DNA of 64,000 nt from DASQZK01 sp963809925 (GTDB taxonomy: Bacteria; Bacteroidota; Bacteroidia; Bacteroidales; GCA-2748055): contig CAWELH010000005.1 of assembly GCA_963809925.1 (NCBI GenBank), positions 310,001 through 374,000 of the forward strand, written 5' to 3'. Position 1 is the first letter of the stretch. The number at the start of each line of letters is the position of its first letter. The notes below the pieces were generated by a model. The model searched no databases and was not told the origin of the DNA. It saw only the letters and a program-made list of their open reading frames with translations. The translations under genes and the position numbers were made by a program. This document shows positions 16,241 through 25,744 of the stretch, in pieces.

Positions 16241-17400
16241 TCTCCGAAATACTGTTTTGGCTGGCTGTTTTCCTGGTTTTTCATTCATATGTGCTTTACC
16301 CGCTGATTCTGAATCTGATGGCCAGAGGTAAGAAAGACAATGATGTTGTCTTCCGGCCGGATGAAGAACTGCCATTCGTATCTATCATCATGTCGGTTTA
16401 TAACGAGGAAGCGGTGATTGTCGAAAAAATAAAAAGTATTTTTTATACATCTTTCCCTATTCGCAATCTTGAGGTTTTAATCGGTTCTGATGCATCTACC
16501 GACGGTACGGCCAGAATCTGTGAAGCCTACGCTGCAAACTATCAACAGTTGAAATTTTACCCATTCCTGCTAAGACAGGGTAAACCGTCGGTCATCAACA
16601 GCCTCGCAGGAAAGGCCAGGGGTGAAATCCTTATCCTCACTGATGCAAAGGTTTTTTTTGACCTTAATACAATATTTGAACTTGTCAGACACTTTAAGAA
16701 TAAAGAAATTGATATCATTGGCGGCAACATTGTCAATGAAAGGACGCGAAAAGACGGGATATCTATCCAGGAGAAGGCTTTTATGAGCCGGGAAATAATG
16801 ATGAAGTACCAGGAAGGGCTGATCTGGTCAAAAACGATGGGTGTTTATGGTGCAGTATATGCCATCAGGAAAGATGCCATTACGAAAATACCGGAAAAAT
16901 TCACCGTCGATGATTTTTTTATTACCATGAATGTGATTAAAAACGGGAAAAAGGCGATCATGTCACTCAAAGCCATAACCCGTGAAGAAGTTCCCAATGA
17001 AATCAACATGGAGTTCCGAAGGAAAATAAGAATATCGGCAGGCAATTATCAAAACCTAAAAAGGTTTTATTCACTTTTATGGCCACCCTGGTCCTCCACC
17101 GCTTTTGTGCTGGCATCCCATAAGGTCATCAGGTGGACAGGACCATTCATACTTCTGATGGCTTTCATCAGCAGCGGATGGCTGGCCAGACACTCTTTTT
17201 TGTATCTGGTTTTGTTCGCCATGCAGGTTTTTGTCATGATTATCCCCTTAATTGATATATTTCTGAGGAAATTCAATATACATATTATACTTTTGCGGTT
17301 CATAACTCATTTTTATGCTATGAACATAGCATTACTGATTGGTTTTTTTAAAAATTTATTTGGTTTGCCCACCAACATTTGGCAACCCACAAGGAGATAA
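16237..17400 (+). CDS. Membrane glycosyltransferase family 2
   Basis: The 387-residue protein has an N-terminal span (about 5-25), then a GT-A domain: VSIIMSVYNEEAVIVEKI, the GSDASTDGTARI nucleotide-binding loop, ILTDAKVFF as the DxD-like site (Asp-Ala-Lys, so the second Asp is replaced), and VDDFFITMNVI. C-terminal membrane spans lie at about 290-310, 320-345 and 355-375. It overlaps the preceding GT4 gene by 4 bases and lies 3 bases before ribBA. It is likely an inner-membrane transferase acting on a lipid-linked glycan. Confidence 0.85.
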   Translation: MISEILFWLAVFLVFHSYVLYPLILNLMARGKKDNDVVFRPDEELPFVSIIMSVYNEEAVIVEKIKSIFYTSFPIRNLEVLIGSDASTDGTARICEAYAANYQQLKFYPFLLRQGKPSVINSLAGKARGEILILTDAKVFFDLNTIFELVRHFKNKEIDIIGGNIVNERTRKDGISIQEKAFMSREIMMKYQEGLIWSKTMGVYGAVYAIRKDAITKIPEKFTVDDFFITMNVIKNGKKAIMSLKAITREEVPNEINMEFRRKIRISAGNYQNLKRFYSLLWPPWSSTAFVLASHKVIRWTGPFILLMAFISSGWLARHSFLYLVLFAMQVFVMIIPLIDIFLRKFNIHIILLRFITHFYAMNIALLIGFFKNLFGLPTNIWQPTRR

Positions 17401-17403
17401 ATC

Positions 17404-18654
17404 GTGGAGAAGATAAAATTAAACAAAATTGATGAAGCGGTAGAAGATATCAGGAACGGGAAAATCGTTATCGTGGTTGATGATGAGGATCGTGAGAATG
17501 AGGGTGATTTTATTGCCGCAGCAGAACTGGTAACCCCCGAAACGGTCAATTTTATGGCTACTCACGGTAGAGGGCTCATCTGTGCGGCGATCACAGAGGA
17601 ACGGTGTGAGGAACTCGAACTGCAGATGATGGTTGGTAAAAATACCAGTGCACACCTGACAGCATTTACTGTGTCGGTCGATCTTTTGGGTCACGGCTGT
17701 ACCACCGGAATTTCCGCTTCAGACAGGGCAAAGACGATCAATGCACTGGTGGATCCGGATACCAAGCCTGAAGATTTGGCACGTCCGGGACATATCTTTC
17801 CTCTTAAATCAAAACGCAACGGCGTTCTGCGGCGGTCCGGACATACCGAAGCAGCTGTTGATCTCTCGAAGCTTGCAGGTCTCAGACCGGGTGGCGCACT
17901 TGTAGAGATCATGAATGATGATGGCACCATGGCCAGGCTATCACAGCTGCAGGATATTGCCAGGAAATTCAATCTGAAGATCATTACGATTAAGGACCTC
18001 ATCTCTAACAGGTTGAGATCTGAAAGTATTATCATCCGCGGGGTTGAGGTGGATTTGCCTACCGAATTCGGCCATTTCCGTCTCATCCCTTTCATCCAGA
18101 AATCAAACGGAATGGAACACGTGGCACTTATCAAAGGCACCTGGAGCAAGGATGATCCCGTACTGGTAAGGGTCCATTCCTCCTGTGTTACCGGTGACAT
18201 TTTCCATTCGTACCGCTGTGATTGCGGAACACAGCTTCATAATGCCATGGAGATGATTGAGAAAAAAGGTCAGGGCGTTATTCTCTATATGAACCAGGAA
18301 GGCCGGGGTATCGGACTTTTCAATAAGATCAAGGCGTATAAACTCCAGGAGGAGGGCTACGATACCGTGGAGGCAAATCTCAGGCTTGGCTTCAATGATG
18401 ATGAACGCGATTATGGTGTCGGCGCGAGTATGATGCATGCACTTGGTCTGGGTAAAGTACGGCTCATTACCAACAATCCCGTTAAACGTGCCGGACTGGA
18501 AGGTTACGGCATCGAAATCGTTGAAAATATTTCGCTCGTGGTAGAGCCCAATAAATACAACCGTTTTTATATGGAAACTAAACGGGATAAGATGGGCCAT
18601 TACCTGAATATTGCCAGGTACGACCAGAATAAGAAAAACGAAGAAGAAGAATAA
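17404..18654 (+). CDS. ribBA: Bifunctional DHBP synthase / GTP cyclohydrolase II
   Basis: The 416-residue enzyme makes both riboflavin precursors. The N-half (1-203) is 3,4-dihydroxy-2-butanone 4-phosphate synthase, with DDEDRENEGDFIAAAE, the Cys in HGCTTGISASDRA and RSGHTEAAVDL. The C-half (about 208-405) is GTP cyclohydrolase II: the zinc ligands lie in SSCVTGDIFHSYRCDCGTQL and the catalytic segment in MNQEGRGIGLFNKIKAYKLQ. The start is GTG 17404, three bases after the GT2 stop; no nearby ATG fits. No FMN riboswitch is seen, as expected for an internal operon gene. Confidence 0.95.
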   Translation: MEKIKLNKIDEAVEDIRNGKIVIVVDDEDRENEGDFIAAAELVTPETVNFMATHGRGLICAAITEERCEELELQMMVGKNTSAHLTAFTVSVDLLGHGCTTGISASDRAKTINALVDPDTKPEDLARPGHIFPLKSKRNGVLRRSGHTEAAVDLSKLAGLRPGGALVEIMNDDGTMARLSQLQDIARKFNLKIITIKDLISNRLRSESIIIRGVEVDLPTEFGHFRLIPFIQKSNGMEHVALIKGTWSKDDPVLVRVHSSCVTGDIFHSYRCDCGTQLHNAMEMIEKKGQGVILYMNQEGRGIGLFNKIKAYKLQEEGYDTVEANLRLGFNDDERDYGVGASMMHALGLGKVRLITNNPVKRAGLEGYGIEIVENISLVVEPNKYNRFYMETKRDKMGHYLNIARYDQNKKNEEEE

Positions 18655-18686
18655 TCACCGGCCATTCCGGCTGTCATCCTGCATTT

Positions 18687-19661
18687 ATGAAGATCATATA
18701 CATGGGGACACCTGAATTTGCCGTGGCACCCCTGGAAGCTTTGCTGAATGAGGGCTACGATATTGTTGCGGTGATCACCGTTCCCGATAAACCTGCAGGC
18801 AGAGGCAAAAACCTACAGGCATCTCCGGTGAAAATTTTTGCCGTCGAGCACAAACTGACAGTGTTGCAACCCGAAAAATTGAGGGATGATGAATTTATTT
18901 CCGACCTGAGGGCCATTGATGCCGACCTTCAGATTGTGGTGGCCTTTCGTATGCTGCCGGAAGTGATCTGGTCGATGCCTCCCCTTGGGACCTTCAATCT
19001 GCACGCTTCCCTGTTACCCCAATACCGCGGGGCGGCACCCATTAACCACGCTATTATTAACGGTGAAAAAAAAACCGGTCTTACTACCTTTTTCATCAAT
19101 AAGGAAATTGATACCGGTAAGATCATTTTCAGGGAAGAAATGCCGATTGGCGACGAGGAGACAGCGGGTGATCTCCACGACCGGATGATGATAAAAGGGG
19201 CTGAACTCGTACTCCAAACTGTAAGGGCAATAGAAACGGGAAATATTAAAACAAAACCACAGGAAGCCATTTCCGGTGAAGAAATTCAACTGAAACCGGC
19301 ACCGAAAATCTTCACCGAAAATACCAATATCCACTGGGATCAGGATGCCCGAAATATCTTCAACCTGGTACGCGGGCTCAGCCCATACCCTGCGGCACGG
19401 GCCATTATCGAAACCTGGGACAAAAGCCAGGTTCCGCTGAAAATTTATTTCCTGAGTTTCTCCACAGAAAGCCTCAACCTGTCTCCCGGCACCATCAGCT
19501 CGGATGGAAAGACATACCTGAAGGTGGCAGCCGGTACAGGCCACGTTTCCATCACAGATCTGCAACAACCCGGCAAAAAAAGAATGGATATCAAAAATTT
19601 TTTAATGGGATTTAAAAATATCACAGAATGCCGGTTTATCGTTGACGGGGCTATTGAATGA
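18687..19661 (+). CDS. fmt: Methionyl-tRNA formyltransferase
   Basis: The 324-residue enzyme formylates initiator Met-tRNA with 10-formyl-tetrahydrofolate. It shows MGTPEFAVAPLEALL and the signature NLHASLLPQYRGAAPINHAI containing the catalytic Asn/His/Asp region (with IDTGKIIFREEMPI and ETAGDLHDRMM). The C-terminal tRNA-binding OB-type domain starts at about residue 208. Length is typical. It is the last gene of the plus-strand series, 32 bases after ribBA, and converges on the LysM hydrolase. Confidence 0.95.
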   Translation: MKIIYMGTPEFAVAPLEALLNEGYDIVAVITVPDKPAGRGKNLQASPVKIFAVEHKLTVLQPEKLRDDEFISDLRAIDADLQIVVAFRMLPEVIWSMPPLGTFNLHASLLPQYRGAAPINHAIINGEKKTGLTTFFINKEIDTGKIIFREEMPIGDEETAGDLHDRMMIKGAELVLQTVRAIETGNIKTKPQEAISGEEIQLKPAPKIFTENTNIHWDQDARNIFNLVRGLSPYPAARAIIETWDKSQVPLKIYFLSFSTESLNLSPGTISSDGKTYLKVAAGTGHVSITDLQQPGKKRMDIKNFLMGFKNITECRFIVDGAIE

Positions 19662-19732
19662 AGTTCTGACAATCTTTTGATCAACTTTTGCTGACTGCAA
19701 AACACTTACTTCTGCGCCCTTAATCTCCCGTA

Positions 19733-20746
19733 TTAATTGTCATCAAAATCAATTTTTATCTGTTCACTGTTCTCCTTGTCTTCTTGAATCTTCAATGGGA
19801 AGAGAGCCTCTTTTTTCTTTTGCCTCAGATAGAGTTTATCGCCAGGTGCTGGTTCGGTGCCAGGTGCCATCCTGTTTTTCTCGTAAAGTTTATTGAGTTT
19901 TATACCATACAGCTGCGAGATCGTCCACATGGTTTCCCCCTCCTTTACTGTATGATAATCATAACCTCTAGCTGCCTTGTTCCGCTTAGGTTGCAGGTAC
20001 AGTATCTCACCTTCATACAGTACATCATCGGCAGAAATTTCATTATAGCGGAAGATCCCGTTCTTCACCAAATCGAGTTCTCTCCTTAATCCCTCGTAAC
20101 TGTCGCCTTCCTTCACTACAATATAGTTAGCACGGTTTATCTGAAGGATTGTCCGTCCGCTAACCGTATTTTCAACCGGAGGTAAATGTCTGCCCTTTCC
20201 AATTTTTCCGGGCAGGCCTTCTTCCGCTGCCAACAAATCAAACCGGTGAAGATCGTTCTCCTTGATAATGCGGATCAGCATGTCGGCATAGGTATTGCTC
20301 GTAGCATATCCGGCCTTCTTTAGCCCCTTTGCCCAGCCCTCATAATCCTCCGCATCAAGGTCAAAGAGAAAAGCATAACGCGGTGTGTTGCGCAAAAAAT
20401 CGGAATGATCAACATAAGAATCGTAAACAGTATTATATTTTCGGAAGCACTCATGCCGTGCATCATCGTCGTGGTGGACTTTTTTACCGGTCCAGTCACT
20501 ATGGCATTTAATTCCAAAATGGTTATTGGATCGTTTTGCAAGACTGGAGTTCCCATTATCCGATTCGAGCATACCCTGGGCAAGGGTGATACTTGCTGGC
20601 ACACCTGTTCTGACCATCTCTTTCATAGCCAGTACGCTATACAATTCAATATATTCTTCACGGGTCAGACGGTCTCCGGCCTGTACATTCAGATTTATAA
20701 AACACAGGTTAAGCAATCCGACAGCAAGTATACAAATCCATCTCAT
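19733..20746 (-). CDS. Secreted N-acetylglucosaminidase (GH73) with two LysM domains
   Basis: The 337-residue peptidoglycan hydrolase has a signal peptide (MRWICILAVGLLNLCFINLNVQA). The GH73/FlgJ-type domain at about 28-165 has the catalytic Glu in ITLAQGMLESDNGNSSLA, then NHFGIKCHSDWTGKKV and YVDHSDFLRN. One LysM lies at about 205-255 (NYIVVKEGDSYEGLRRELDL...) and a second at about 268-312 (YHTVKEGETMWTISQLYGI). It should cleave or remodel peptidoglycan in the periplasm or during division. It is transcribed alone, converging with fmt. Confidence 0.9.
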   Translation of the reverse strand: MRWICILAVGLLNLCFINLNVQAGDRLTREEYIELYSVLAMKEMVRTGVPASITLAQGMLESDNGNSSLAKRSNNHFGIKCHSDWTGKKVHHDDDARHECFRKYNTVYDSYVDHSDFLRNTPRYAFLFDLDAEDYEGWAKGLKKAGYATSNTYADMLIRIIKENDLHRFDLLAAEEGLPGKIGKGRHLPPVENTVSGRTILQINRANYIVVKEGDSYEGLRRELDLVKNGIFRYNEISADDVLYEGEILYLQPKRNKAARGYDYHTVKEGETMWTISQLYGIKLNKLYEKNRMAPGTEPAPGDKLYLRQKKKEALFPLKIQEDKENSEQIKIDFDDN

Positions 20747-21051
20747 CTCATCTCAGCATAGGTTTTCCGACTCTAAAATAATAAACTGATCTTTCCGGAG
20801 CATCTCAAGTTATCAACAGACATCAACATGAACGGTATTTTTAGGAATTAATTTCACGATGTAGCATGTTGTGTCCGGATAAGAACACTCATACCTGTCA
20901 CAATTCAGAATTTGTGTCAGAATCCATACCCGGTAACCGGAAGACGAACAGTGGAATCGTTACGTAATAAAGTGAAGACAAGGACTTTATTTTGCTGAAA
21001 TTATTTGAAAATTGTCGGGATAGTATTTATTTAGCTTATTATTTATCTCCG
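20747..21051. other. Divergent intergenic region (LysM hydrolase / cytidine deaminase)
   Basis: About 300 bases with no gene. It must hold both promoters, but no convincing -33/-7 pair was identified. Confidence 0.5.
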
Positions 21052-21534
21052 ATGACGAAAAAGAAGATTGGAATTGACTACATGGAGGTTAACTCGACGG
21101 ATGGACTCGGATCTGATGATATAAAAATCATTAAGAAGGCCCGGTCTGCTGCCCGTAAAGCTTATGCCCCATATTCTGGATTCAGCGTCGGAGCGGCCGT
21201 ACTTCTTGAAAACAACGAGATCATCACTGGAAGCAACCAGGAAAATGCAGCCTATCCATCGGGGATCTGTGCCGAACGGACTGCCCTCTACTATGCGGGT
21301 TCAACATATCCTGATGTTCCGGTCAAAGCCATTGCCATCACCGCTTATTCCAAAAATGCATTTGTAAGATTTCCTGTCTCTCCCTGCGGTGCCTGCAGGC
21401 AAGTCATCCTTGAGAGCCAGCAGCGTTTTGGAAAAAAAATACGGATCATCATGTACGGAGAAGAACTGACCCGAATTGTAGATGATGTCGCATTTCTACT
21501 GCCTTTTCCTTTCGATAAGCTGGAGCGAGATTGA
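21052..21534 (+). CDS. cdd: Cytidine deaminase
   Basis: The 160-residue zinc enzyme deaminates cytidine/deoxycytidine in pyrimidine salvage. Key elements are APYSGFSVGAAVLLENN, the catalytic CAERTALYYAGS (Cys ligand and Glu) and PCGACRQVILE (two Cys ligands). ATG 21052 (MTKKKIGIDYMEV) is preferred: the open frame extends 60 bases upstream, but that part (KLFENCRDSIYLAYYLSP) is outside the family's usual N-terminus. It converges on the rluA gene. Confidence 0.93.
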   Translation: MTKKKIGIDYMEVNSTDGLGSDDIKIIKKARSAARKAYAPYSGFSVGAAVLLENNEIITGSNQENAAYPSGICAERTALYYAGSTYPDVPVKAIAITAYSKNAFVRFPVSPCGACRQVILESQQRFGKKIRIIMYGEELTRIVDDVAFLLPFPFDKLERD

Positions 21535-21627
21535 AAGGGGGATAGGAACGGTTGAATTAATGCGAGGGTGACCTAAAGAACACCTCACTCCATAACCCCA
21601 TAACTTCTCATCTCTCCCCCCTTCCAC

Positions 21628-21665
21628 TACCCCCCGGCCCCTTAAAGGGGAGGTCCTGCGCACGC
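21628..21665. repeat. GC-rich repeat (CCCCTTAAAGGGG core), related to 12710-12757
   Basis: The core CCGGCCCCTTAAAGGGGAGG is a near-perfect dyad (CCCCTTAAAGGGG) followed by CCTGCGCACGC. A degenerate relative lies at 12710-12757 (CCACTGAAAGGGGAAGGCCC then ATGCACACCCG). It is probably a small interspersed element. Confidence 0.55.
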
Positions 21666-21674
21666 TTTAACCCA

Positions 21675-21724
21675 TCACTTCATCCTCATAACCTCATAAC
21701 TTCCTAACTTCCTAACTCTCTCAC
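21675..21724 (-). repeat. GAAGTTAG repeat array overlapping the rluA stop
   Basis: On the minus strand the rluA coding end reads GGGTGAGAGAGTTAGGAAGTTAG, with the stop TAG (21704-21706) inside the repeat, and continues as GAAGTTATGAGGTTATGAGG. The repeat therefore encodes the last residues (VRELGS) of the protein. Confidence 0.85.
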
Positions 21725-22408
21725 CCTCCCTCCTCCAAACACCCCGAAAATATCATCTGCCGGAGGCTCCGCCACAATTCTGACTTCAGTCTTTTTTATC
21801 GGGTGAATAAAGCTTATTTCCCTTGCATGCAAGCTGATACCACCATTTTTGTTGGATCTGGGGAAACCGTATTTCAGATCACCTTTGATTGGGCATCCAA
21901 TGGCGGCAAGCTGAGCCCTGATCTGGTGATGCCGTCCTGTATGGAGGTGAATCCGCAGCAGAAAATACGTGTCAGATGATGCAATCAGTTCATAGCTGAG
22001 CGAAGCTTCTTTGCAGCCAGGAGTGCCGGGTTCACAGACGAAACTTTTATTTTGTTTTTCATTTTTTCTTAGAAAATGAATGAGAGTATCAACCGCCTTC
22101 TTGGGTTTGTTTTTAACGATGGCCCAATAGATCTTTTTTGTCTCCTTCTCCCTGAAAAGTTCACTCATCCTGGACAGTCCTTTACTGGTCTTAGCAAATA
22201 CCGTAACTCCGCTCACCGGTCGGTCGAGGCGGTGCGGCACGCCGATAAAGACATTGCCGGGTTTTGCATCACGCTCCTTAATAAAAGCTTTTAGTACCCT
22301 GTCGAGTGAATCATCACCGGTTCTGTCGCCCTGTACAATATCAGAGACGCGCTTATTTACAACAATCAGGTGATTATCCTCAAAAATAATTTCAGGAACA
22401 GAGATCAT
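21704..22408 (-). CDS. RluA-family rRNA/tRNA pseudouridine synthase
   Basis: The 234-residue enzyme has the RluA catalytic motif VPHRLDRPVSGVTVFAKT (Asp in HRLDRPVSG). It also has the conserved KIYWAIV strand, and LHTGRHHQIRAQLAAIGCPIKGDLKYG near the end. No S4 domain is present, so it matches the short RluA/RluC-D class; the exact target uridine cannot be told. The last residues, GGGRVRELGS, are encoded by the GAAGTTAG repeat array and are likely not native. It lies 6 bases after panB on the same strand, so it is probably the second gene of a panB-rluA operon. Confidence 0.9.
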   Translation of the reverse strand: MISVPEIIFEDNHLIVVNKRVSDIVQGDRTGDDSLDRVLKAFIKERDAKPGNVFIGVPHRLDRPVSGVTVFAKTSKGLSRMSELFREKETKKIYWAIVKNKPKKAVDTLIHFLRKNEKQNKSFVCEPGTPGCKEASLSYELIASSDTYFLLRIHLHTGRHHQIRAQLAAIGCPIKGDLKYGFPRSNKNGGISLHAREISFIHPIKKTEVRIVAEPPADDIFGVFGGGRVRELGS

Positions 22409-22414
22409 TTGTTG

Positions 22415-23230
22415 TCAGTATTGTTCTTTCTCGTTGGGAAAATCCTGGTTTCTGACATCTTCAATATAAGATTGGACCGCACCGAGCATTTCCTGGTAAA
22501 GATTGTGATAGCGTCTCAGAAACCTGGGTGAAAACTCCTGGGTGATACCCAACATGTCATGCAGCACCAGAACCTGGCCGTCGACCTGACCGCCGGCACC
22601 AATGCCAATGGTCGGAATTTTGATCGCTGCCGTTACTTCACCGCCCAGGGAGGCAGGTATCTTTTCAAGTACAATGGCAAAACACCCTGCTTCCTCAAGG
22701 ATCAAGGCATCCTGAAGCAATTTGTCAGCTTCCTCTTTATCCCTTGCACGTACCACATAGGTACCAAACTTATGGATAGACTGGGGGGTCAGGCCGAGAT
22801 GTCCCATCACCGGAATGCCGGCACTGAGAATACGTTCCACCGATTCCTTTATCTCCTTGCCACCTTCCATTTTTACGGCACTCGCCCCTGTCTCTTTCAT
22901 GATCCGGATGGCAGATACCAGTGCTTCTTTGGAATTGCCCTGGTAGGTACCGAACGGAAGGTCTACTACGACAAGCGCACGCTGAACAGCACGCACCACG
23001 CCCGAAGCATGATAGATCATCTCATTCAGGGTAATGGGCACCGTCGTCTCATGACCGGCCATGACATTGGAAGCTGAATCACCAACCAGCACCACATCTA
23101 TCCCTGCCTGGTCAAGGATCCTGGCCATTGAAAAATCATACGCTGTAAGCATGGCAATCTTCTCATGTTTGAGCTTCATCTCATTCAAAACATGAGTGGT
23201 TACTTTTTTTACTATTTTATGAACTGACAT
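22415..23230 (-). CDS. panB: 3-methyl-2-oxobutanoate hydroxymethyltransferase
   Basis: The 271-residue enzyme transfers a hydroxymethyl group to alpha-ketoisovalerate, giving ketopantoate in pantothenate/CoA synthesis. Diagnostic segments are KIAMLTAYDFSMARILDQAG, VLVGDSASNVMAGHETTVPIT (Mg2+-binding Asp), VKMEGGKE, MGHLGLTPQSIHKFGTY and IPTIGIGAGGQVDGQVLV. Length is typical. It is divergent from dnaK and followed by rluA after 6 bases. Confidence 0.95.
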   Translation of the reverse strand: MSVHKIVKKVTTHVLNEMKLKHEKIAMLTAYDFSMARILDQAGIDVVLVGDSASNVMAGHETTVPITLNEMIYHASGVVRAVQRALVVVDLPFGTYQGNSKEALVSAIRIMKETGASAVKMEGGKEIKESVERILSAGIPVMGHLGLTPQSIHKFGTYVVRARDKEEADKLLQDALILEEAGCFAIVLEKIPASLGGEVTAAIKIPTIGIGAGGQVDGQVLVLHDMLGITQEFSPRFLRRYHNLYQEMLGAVQSYIEDVRNQDFPNEKEQY

Positions 23231-23530
23231 CTCTCAGTTAATTTTGGTAAGAATCCACAAAGTTCGTGATAATATTCAGTACAATGAACCCTAAATCCTG
23301 TTTTTTATGATCAACAGCTGTGAAAACCTTTCTATAACAAAGAGAGCACGGTCAAATATAGGATACGGAAAAACGTCACGGAATTTATGTCATATTGTCA
23401 TAGCTGCGATTACAGATCGTTTAGCCTCATTGTCAATAATGTCAGAATTTCCTGTAATAACCCTTATGGCACAATCATTGAAAGATACCAGAGAAAATTT
23501 AGAATACGAATTTTTAAACAAACATATATT
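23231..23530. other. Divergent intergenic region panB / dnaK
   Basis: No gene is supported. The dnaK reading frame extends upstream to 23387 without a methionine that fits the family. No CIRCE-type inverted repeat (TTAGCACTC-GAGTGCTAA) is visible, so HrcA control is not indicated. Confidence 0.55.
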
Positions 23531-25453
23531 ATGGGTAAAATTATCGGAATCGACTTAGGTACAACTAACTCCTGTGTTGCTGTGATGGAAGGGAACGAAC
23601 CTGTTGTAATTCCCAATAGTGAGGGTAAGCGCACAACACCTTCCATGGTGGCATTTGTTGAGAACGGAGAGAGAAAGATCGGTGATCCGGCCAAAAGGCA
23701 GGCTATCACCAACCCTACAAAAACCGTATATTCCATCAAACGGTTTATGGGGGAGACGCATGATAAAGTTCAGAAAGAAATCAACAGAGTTACCTACAAA
23801 GTAATCAAGGGAGATAACAACACACCCAGGGTACAGATCGATGACAGAAAATATTCCCCCCAGGAGATTTCTGCAATGATTCTTCAGAAAATGAAGAAAA
23901 CTGCTGAAGATTATCTTGGACAGGAGGTAACTGATGCCGTCATCACAGTTCCGGCATATTTCAGTGATTCTCAGCGACAGGCTACTAAAGAAGCTGGTGA
24001 AATTGCTGGGCTGAATGTCAAAAGAATTATCAATGAACCTACCGCGGCATCCCTGGCTTATGGCCTCGACAAGCGCGGTAAGGATATGAAAGTAGCCGTG
24101 TTTGACCTTGGTGGCGGTACCTTTGATATCTCCATCCTTGAGCTCGGTGATGGCGTTTTTGAAGTTAAGTCAACAAATGGTGACACGCATCTTGGTGGCG
24201 ACGATTTTGATCATAAGATCATCGACTGGCTCATCGAAGAATTCAAAAAAGATGAAGGTGCCGATCTTTCCAAAGATCCTATGGCACTTCAGCGCCTGAA
24301 AGAAGCTGCCGAGAAGGCAAAGATAGAACTTTCCAGTGCCACCAACACTGAGATAAATCTTCCTTATATAATGCCGGTTGACGGCGTGCCCAAACACCTT
24401 GTCAAATCACTCACCAGGGCTAAATTTGAAAACCTGGCAGATTCTCTGATACAAGCCACGATCGAACCCTGTAAAAAAGCATTGAAAGATGCCGGGATGA
24501 CCTCCAAAGATATCGATGAAGTGATTCTTGTTGGCGGATCCACAAGGATACCGGCTATCCAGCAGGTAGTTGAAAAGTTCTTCGGGAAGGCGCCTTCTAA
24601 AGGTGTGAATCCGGACGAAGTGGTTGCCGTTGGCGCTGCCATCCAGGGCGGAGTGCTTACCGGTGAAGTAAAAGATGTCCTCTTACTTGATGTTACCCCG
24701 CTGTCACTCGGAATAGAGACCATGGGTGGCGTTTTCACAAGGCTGATTGAATCTAATACCACCATACCAACAAAAAAGGCAGAAACCTTTACTACGGCAT
24801 CCGACAACCAGCCATCAGTCGAGATCCATGTCCTCCAGGGTGAAAGGCCCATGGCCAGGGATAACAAGACCATCGGGCGATTCCATCTCGACGGTATTCC
24901 ACCTGCCCCCAGAGGCATACCTCAGGTTGAAGTTACCTTCGACATTGACGCAAACGGTATCCTGAGCGTTTCTGCCAAAGATAAAGGCACAGGGAAGGAA
25001 CAGAGCATCCGCATCGAAGCATCCTCCGGTCTTAGTGATGCAGAAATCGAAAGGATGAAAAATGAGGCCAAAGAAAACGAAGCCAGTGACAAACAGGCCA
25101 AGGAAAGGATCGACAAACTAAATACTGCCGACAGCCTTATCTTTCAGACGGAAAAGCAATTGAAGGAATTTGGTGAAAAAATCCCGGCCGATAAGAAAGA
25201 TCCAATCGAGAAAGCCCTGGCTAACCTCAAGGATGCACATAAAAAAGAAGACCTCGATGCCATTGATAAAGCAACGGCCGAACTGAATACTGTTTGGCAG
25301 GCCGCATCGGAAGAGATGTACAAGGCCGGTCAGCAAGCTCAGCCCGAAGATGCTCAACATCAGGAAGCTCAGAGCAGCAATGCCGGTGGAAACAAAGGCG
25401 GCAAAAAAGGTGATGAAGAAGTCACTGATGTCGATTTTGAAGAAGTGAAATAA
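23531..25453 (+). CDS. dnaK: Chaperone protein DnaK (Hsp70)
   Basis: The 640-residue ATP-dependent chaperone is complete. The ATPase domain (1-375) has MGKIIGIDLGTTNSCVAVME, DLGGGTFDISILELGDGVFE and VILVGGSTRIPAIQ. The linker is VLLLDVTPLSLGIE, the substrate-binding beta domain follows (about 390-500), and the helical lid ends in EEVTDVDFEEVK. ATG 23531 gives the canonical start. It stands alone: dnaJ and grpE are not adjacent in this window. A strong terminator follows at 25481. Confidence 0.98.
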   Translation: MGKIIGIDLGTTNSCVAVMEGNEPVVIPNSEGKRTTPSMVAFVENGERKIGDPAKRQAITNPTKTVYSIKRFMGETHDKVQKEINRVTYKVIKGDNNTPRVQIDDRKYSPQEISAMILQKMKKTAEDYLGQEVTDAVITVPAYFSDSQRQATKEAGEIAGLNVKRIINEPTAASLAYGLDKRGKDMKVAVFDLGGGTFDISILELGDGVFEVKSTNGDTHLGGDDFDHKIIDWLIEEFKKDEGADLSKDPMALQRLKEAAEKAKIELSSATNTEINLPYIMPVDGVPKHLVKSLTRAKFENLADSLIQATIEPCKKALKDAGMTSKDIDEVILVGGSTRIPAIQQVVEKFFGKAPSKGVNPDEVVAVGAAIQGGVLTGEVKDVLLLDVTPLSLGIETMGGVFTRLIESNTTIPTKKAETFTTASDNQPSVEIHVLQGERPMARDNKTIGRFHLDGIPPAPRGIPQVEVTFDIDANGILSVSAKDKGTGKEQSIRIEASSGLSDAEIERMKNEAKENEASDKQAKERIDKLNTADSLIFQTEKQLKEFGEKIPADKKDPIEKALANLKDAHKKEDLDAIDKATAELNTVWQAASEEMYKAGQQAQPEDAQHQEAQSSNAGGNKGGKKGDEEVTDVDFEEVK

Positions 25454-25480
25454 AACATCCGCCGTAACATACATATCAGA

Positions 25481-25511
25481 AGGCTGCCCCATTTCAGGGC
25501 AGCCTTTTTTT
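25481..25511 (+). terminator. Rho-independent terminator of dnaK
   Basis: AGGCTGCCC (25481-25489) pairs perfectly with GGGCAGCCT (25497-25505) around a 7-base loop, followed by a run of T residues. Confidence 0.93.
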
Positions 25512-25569
25512 AACATTTAAAAAAAGTTTGGATCTTCACCTGGGATACTGTCAATGGCCTATACCTATA

Positions 25570-25622
25570 CCATGGCCAAAACCATGACTACAATTTAAAA
25601 ATGCCTCCTTCATGGAAGAAAC
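25570..25622 (+). repeat. Interspersed repeat C, copy 3
   Basis: CCATGGCCAAAACCATGAC, then AATGCCTCCTTCATGGAAGAA; matches copies at 7951 and 8275, slightly more diverged in the middle. It lies in the gap after dnaK. Confidence 0.8.
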
Positions 25623-25654
25623 CTTTCTGCCGGCTTCATCAATCCCATCCCTTT

Positions 25655-25725
25655 TAATTTGGTGATTTGGTGATTTGGTGATCCTCCTTCGCTTAAGCTA
25701 CGGCGGACGCGGTTTAGTGAATTGA
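25655..25725 (+). repeat. Short 9-bp array plus repeat B, copy 3
   Basis: Two to three GGTGATTTG units (25661-25680) lead directly into GATCCTCCTTCGCTTAAGC and GGCGGACGCGG, then GTGAATTG. The array-B junction is identical to those at 7880 and 8203, 17 kb away. Confidence 0.85.
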
Positions 25726-25744
25726 AGAGTGGCCTAAAGAACAG

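Noticed and set aside
19014..19568. Long open frame opposite fmt
   Set aside because: Antisense shadow of a clear fmt gene.
23231..23530. CIRCE element or riboswitch upstream of dnaK
   Set aside because: No TTAGCACTC-N9-GAGTGCTAA dyad or structured leader found on reading both strands.
24364..24918. Long open frame (184 codons) on the strand opposite dnaK
   Set aside because: Shadow of the well-conserved dnaK coding sequence; no protein family and low-complexity Ser/Thr-rich composition.
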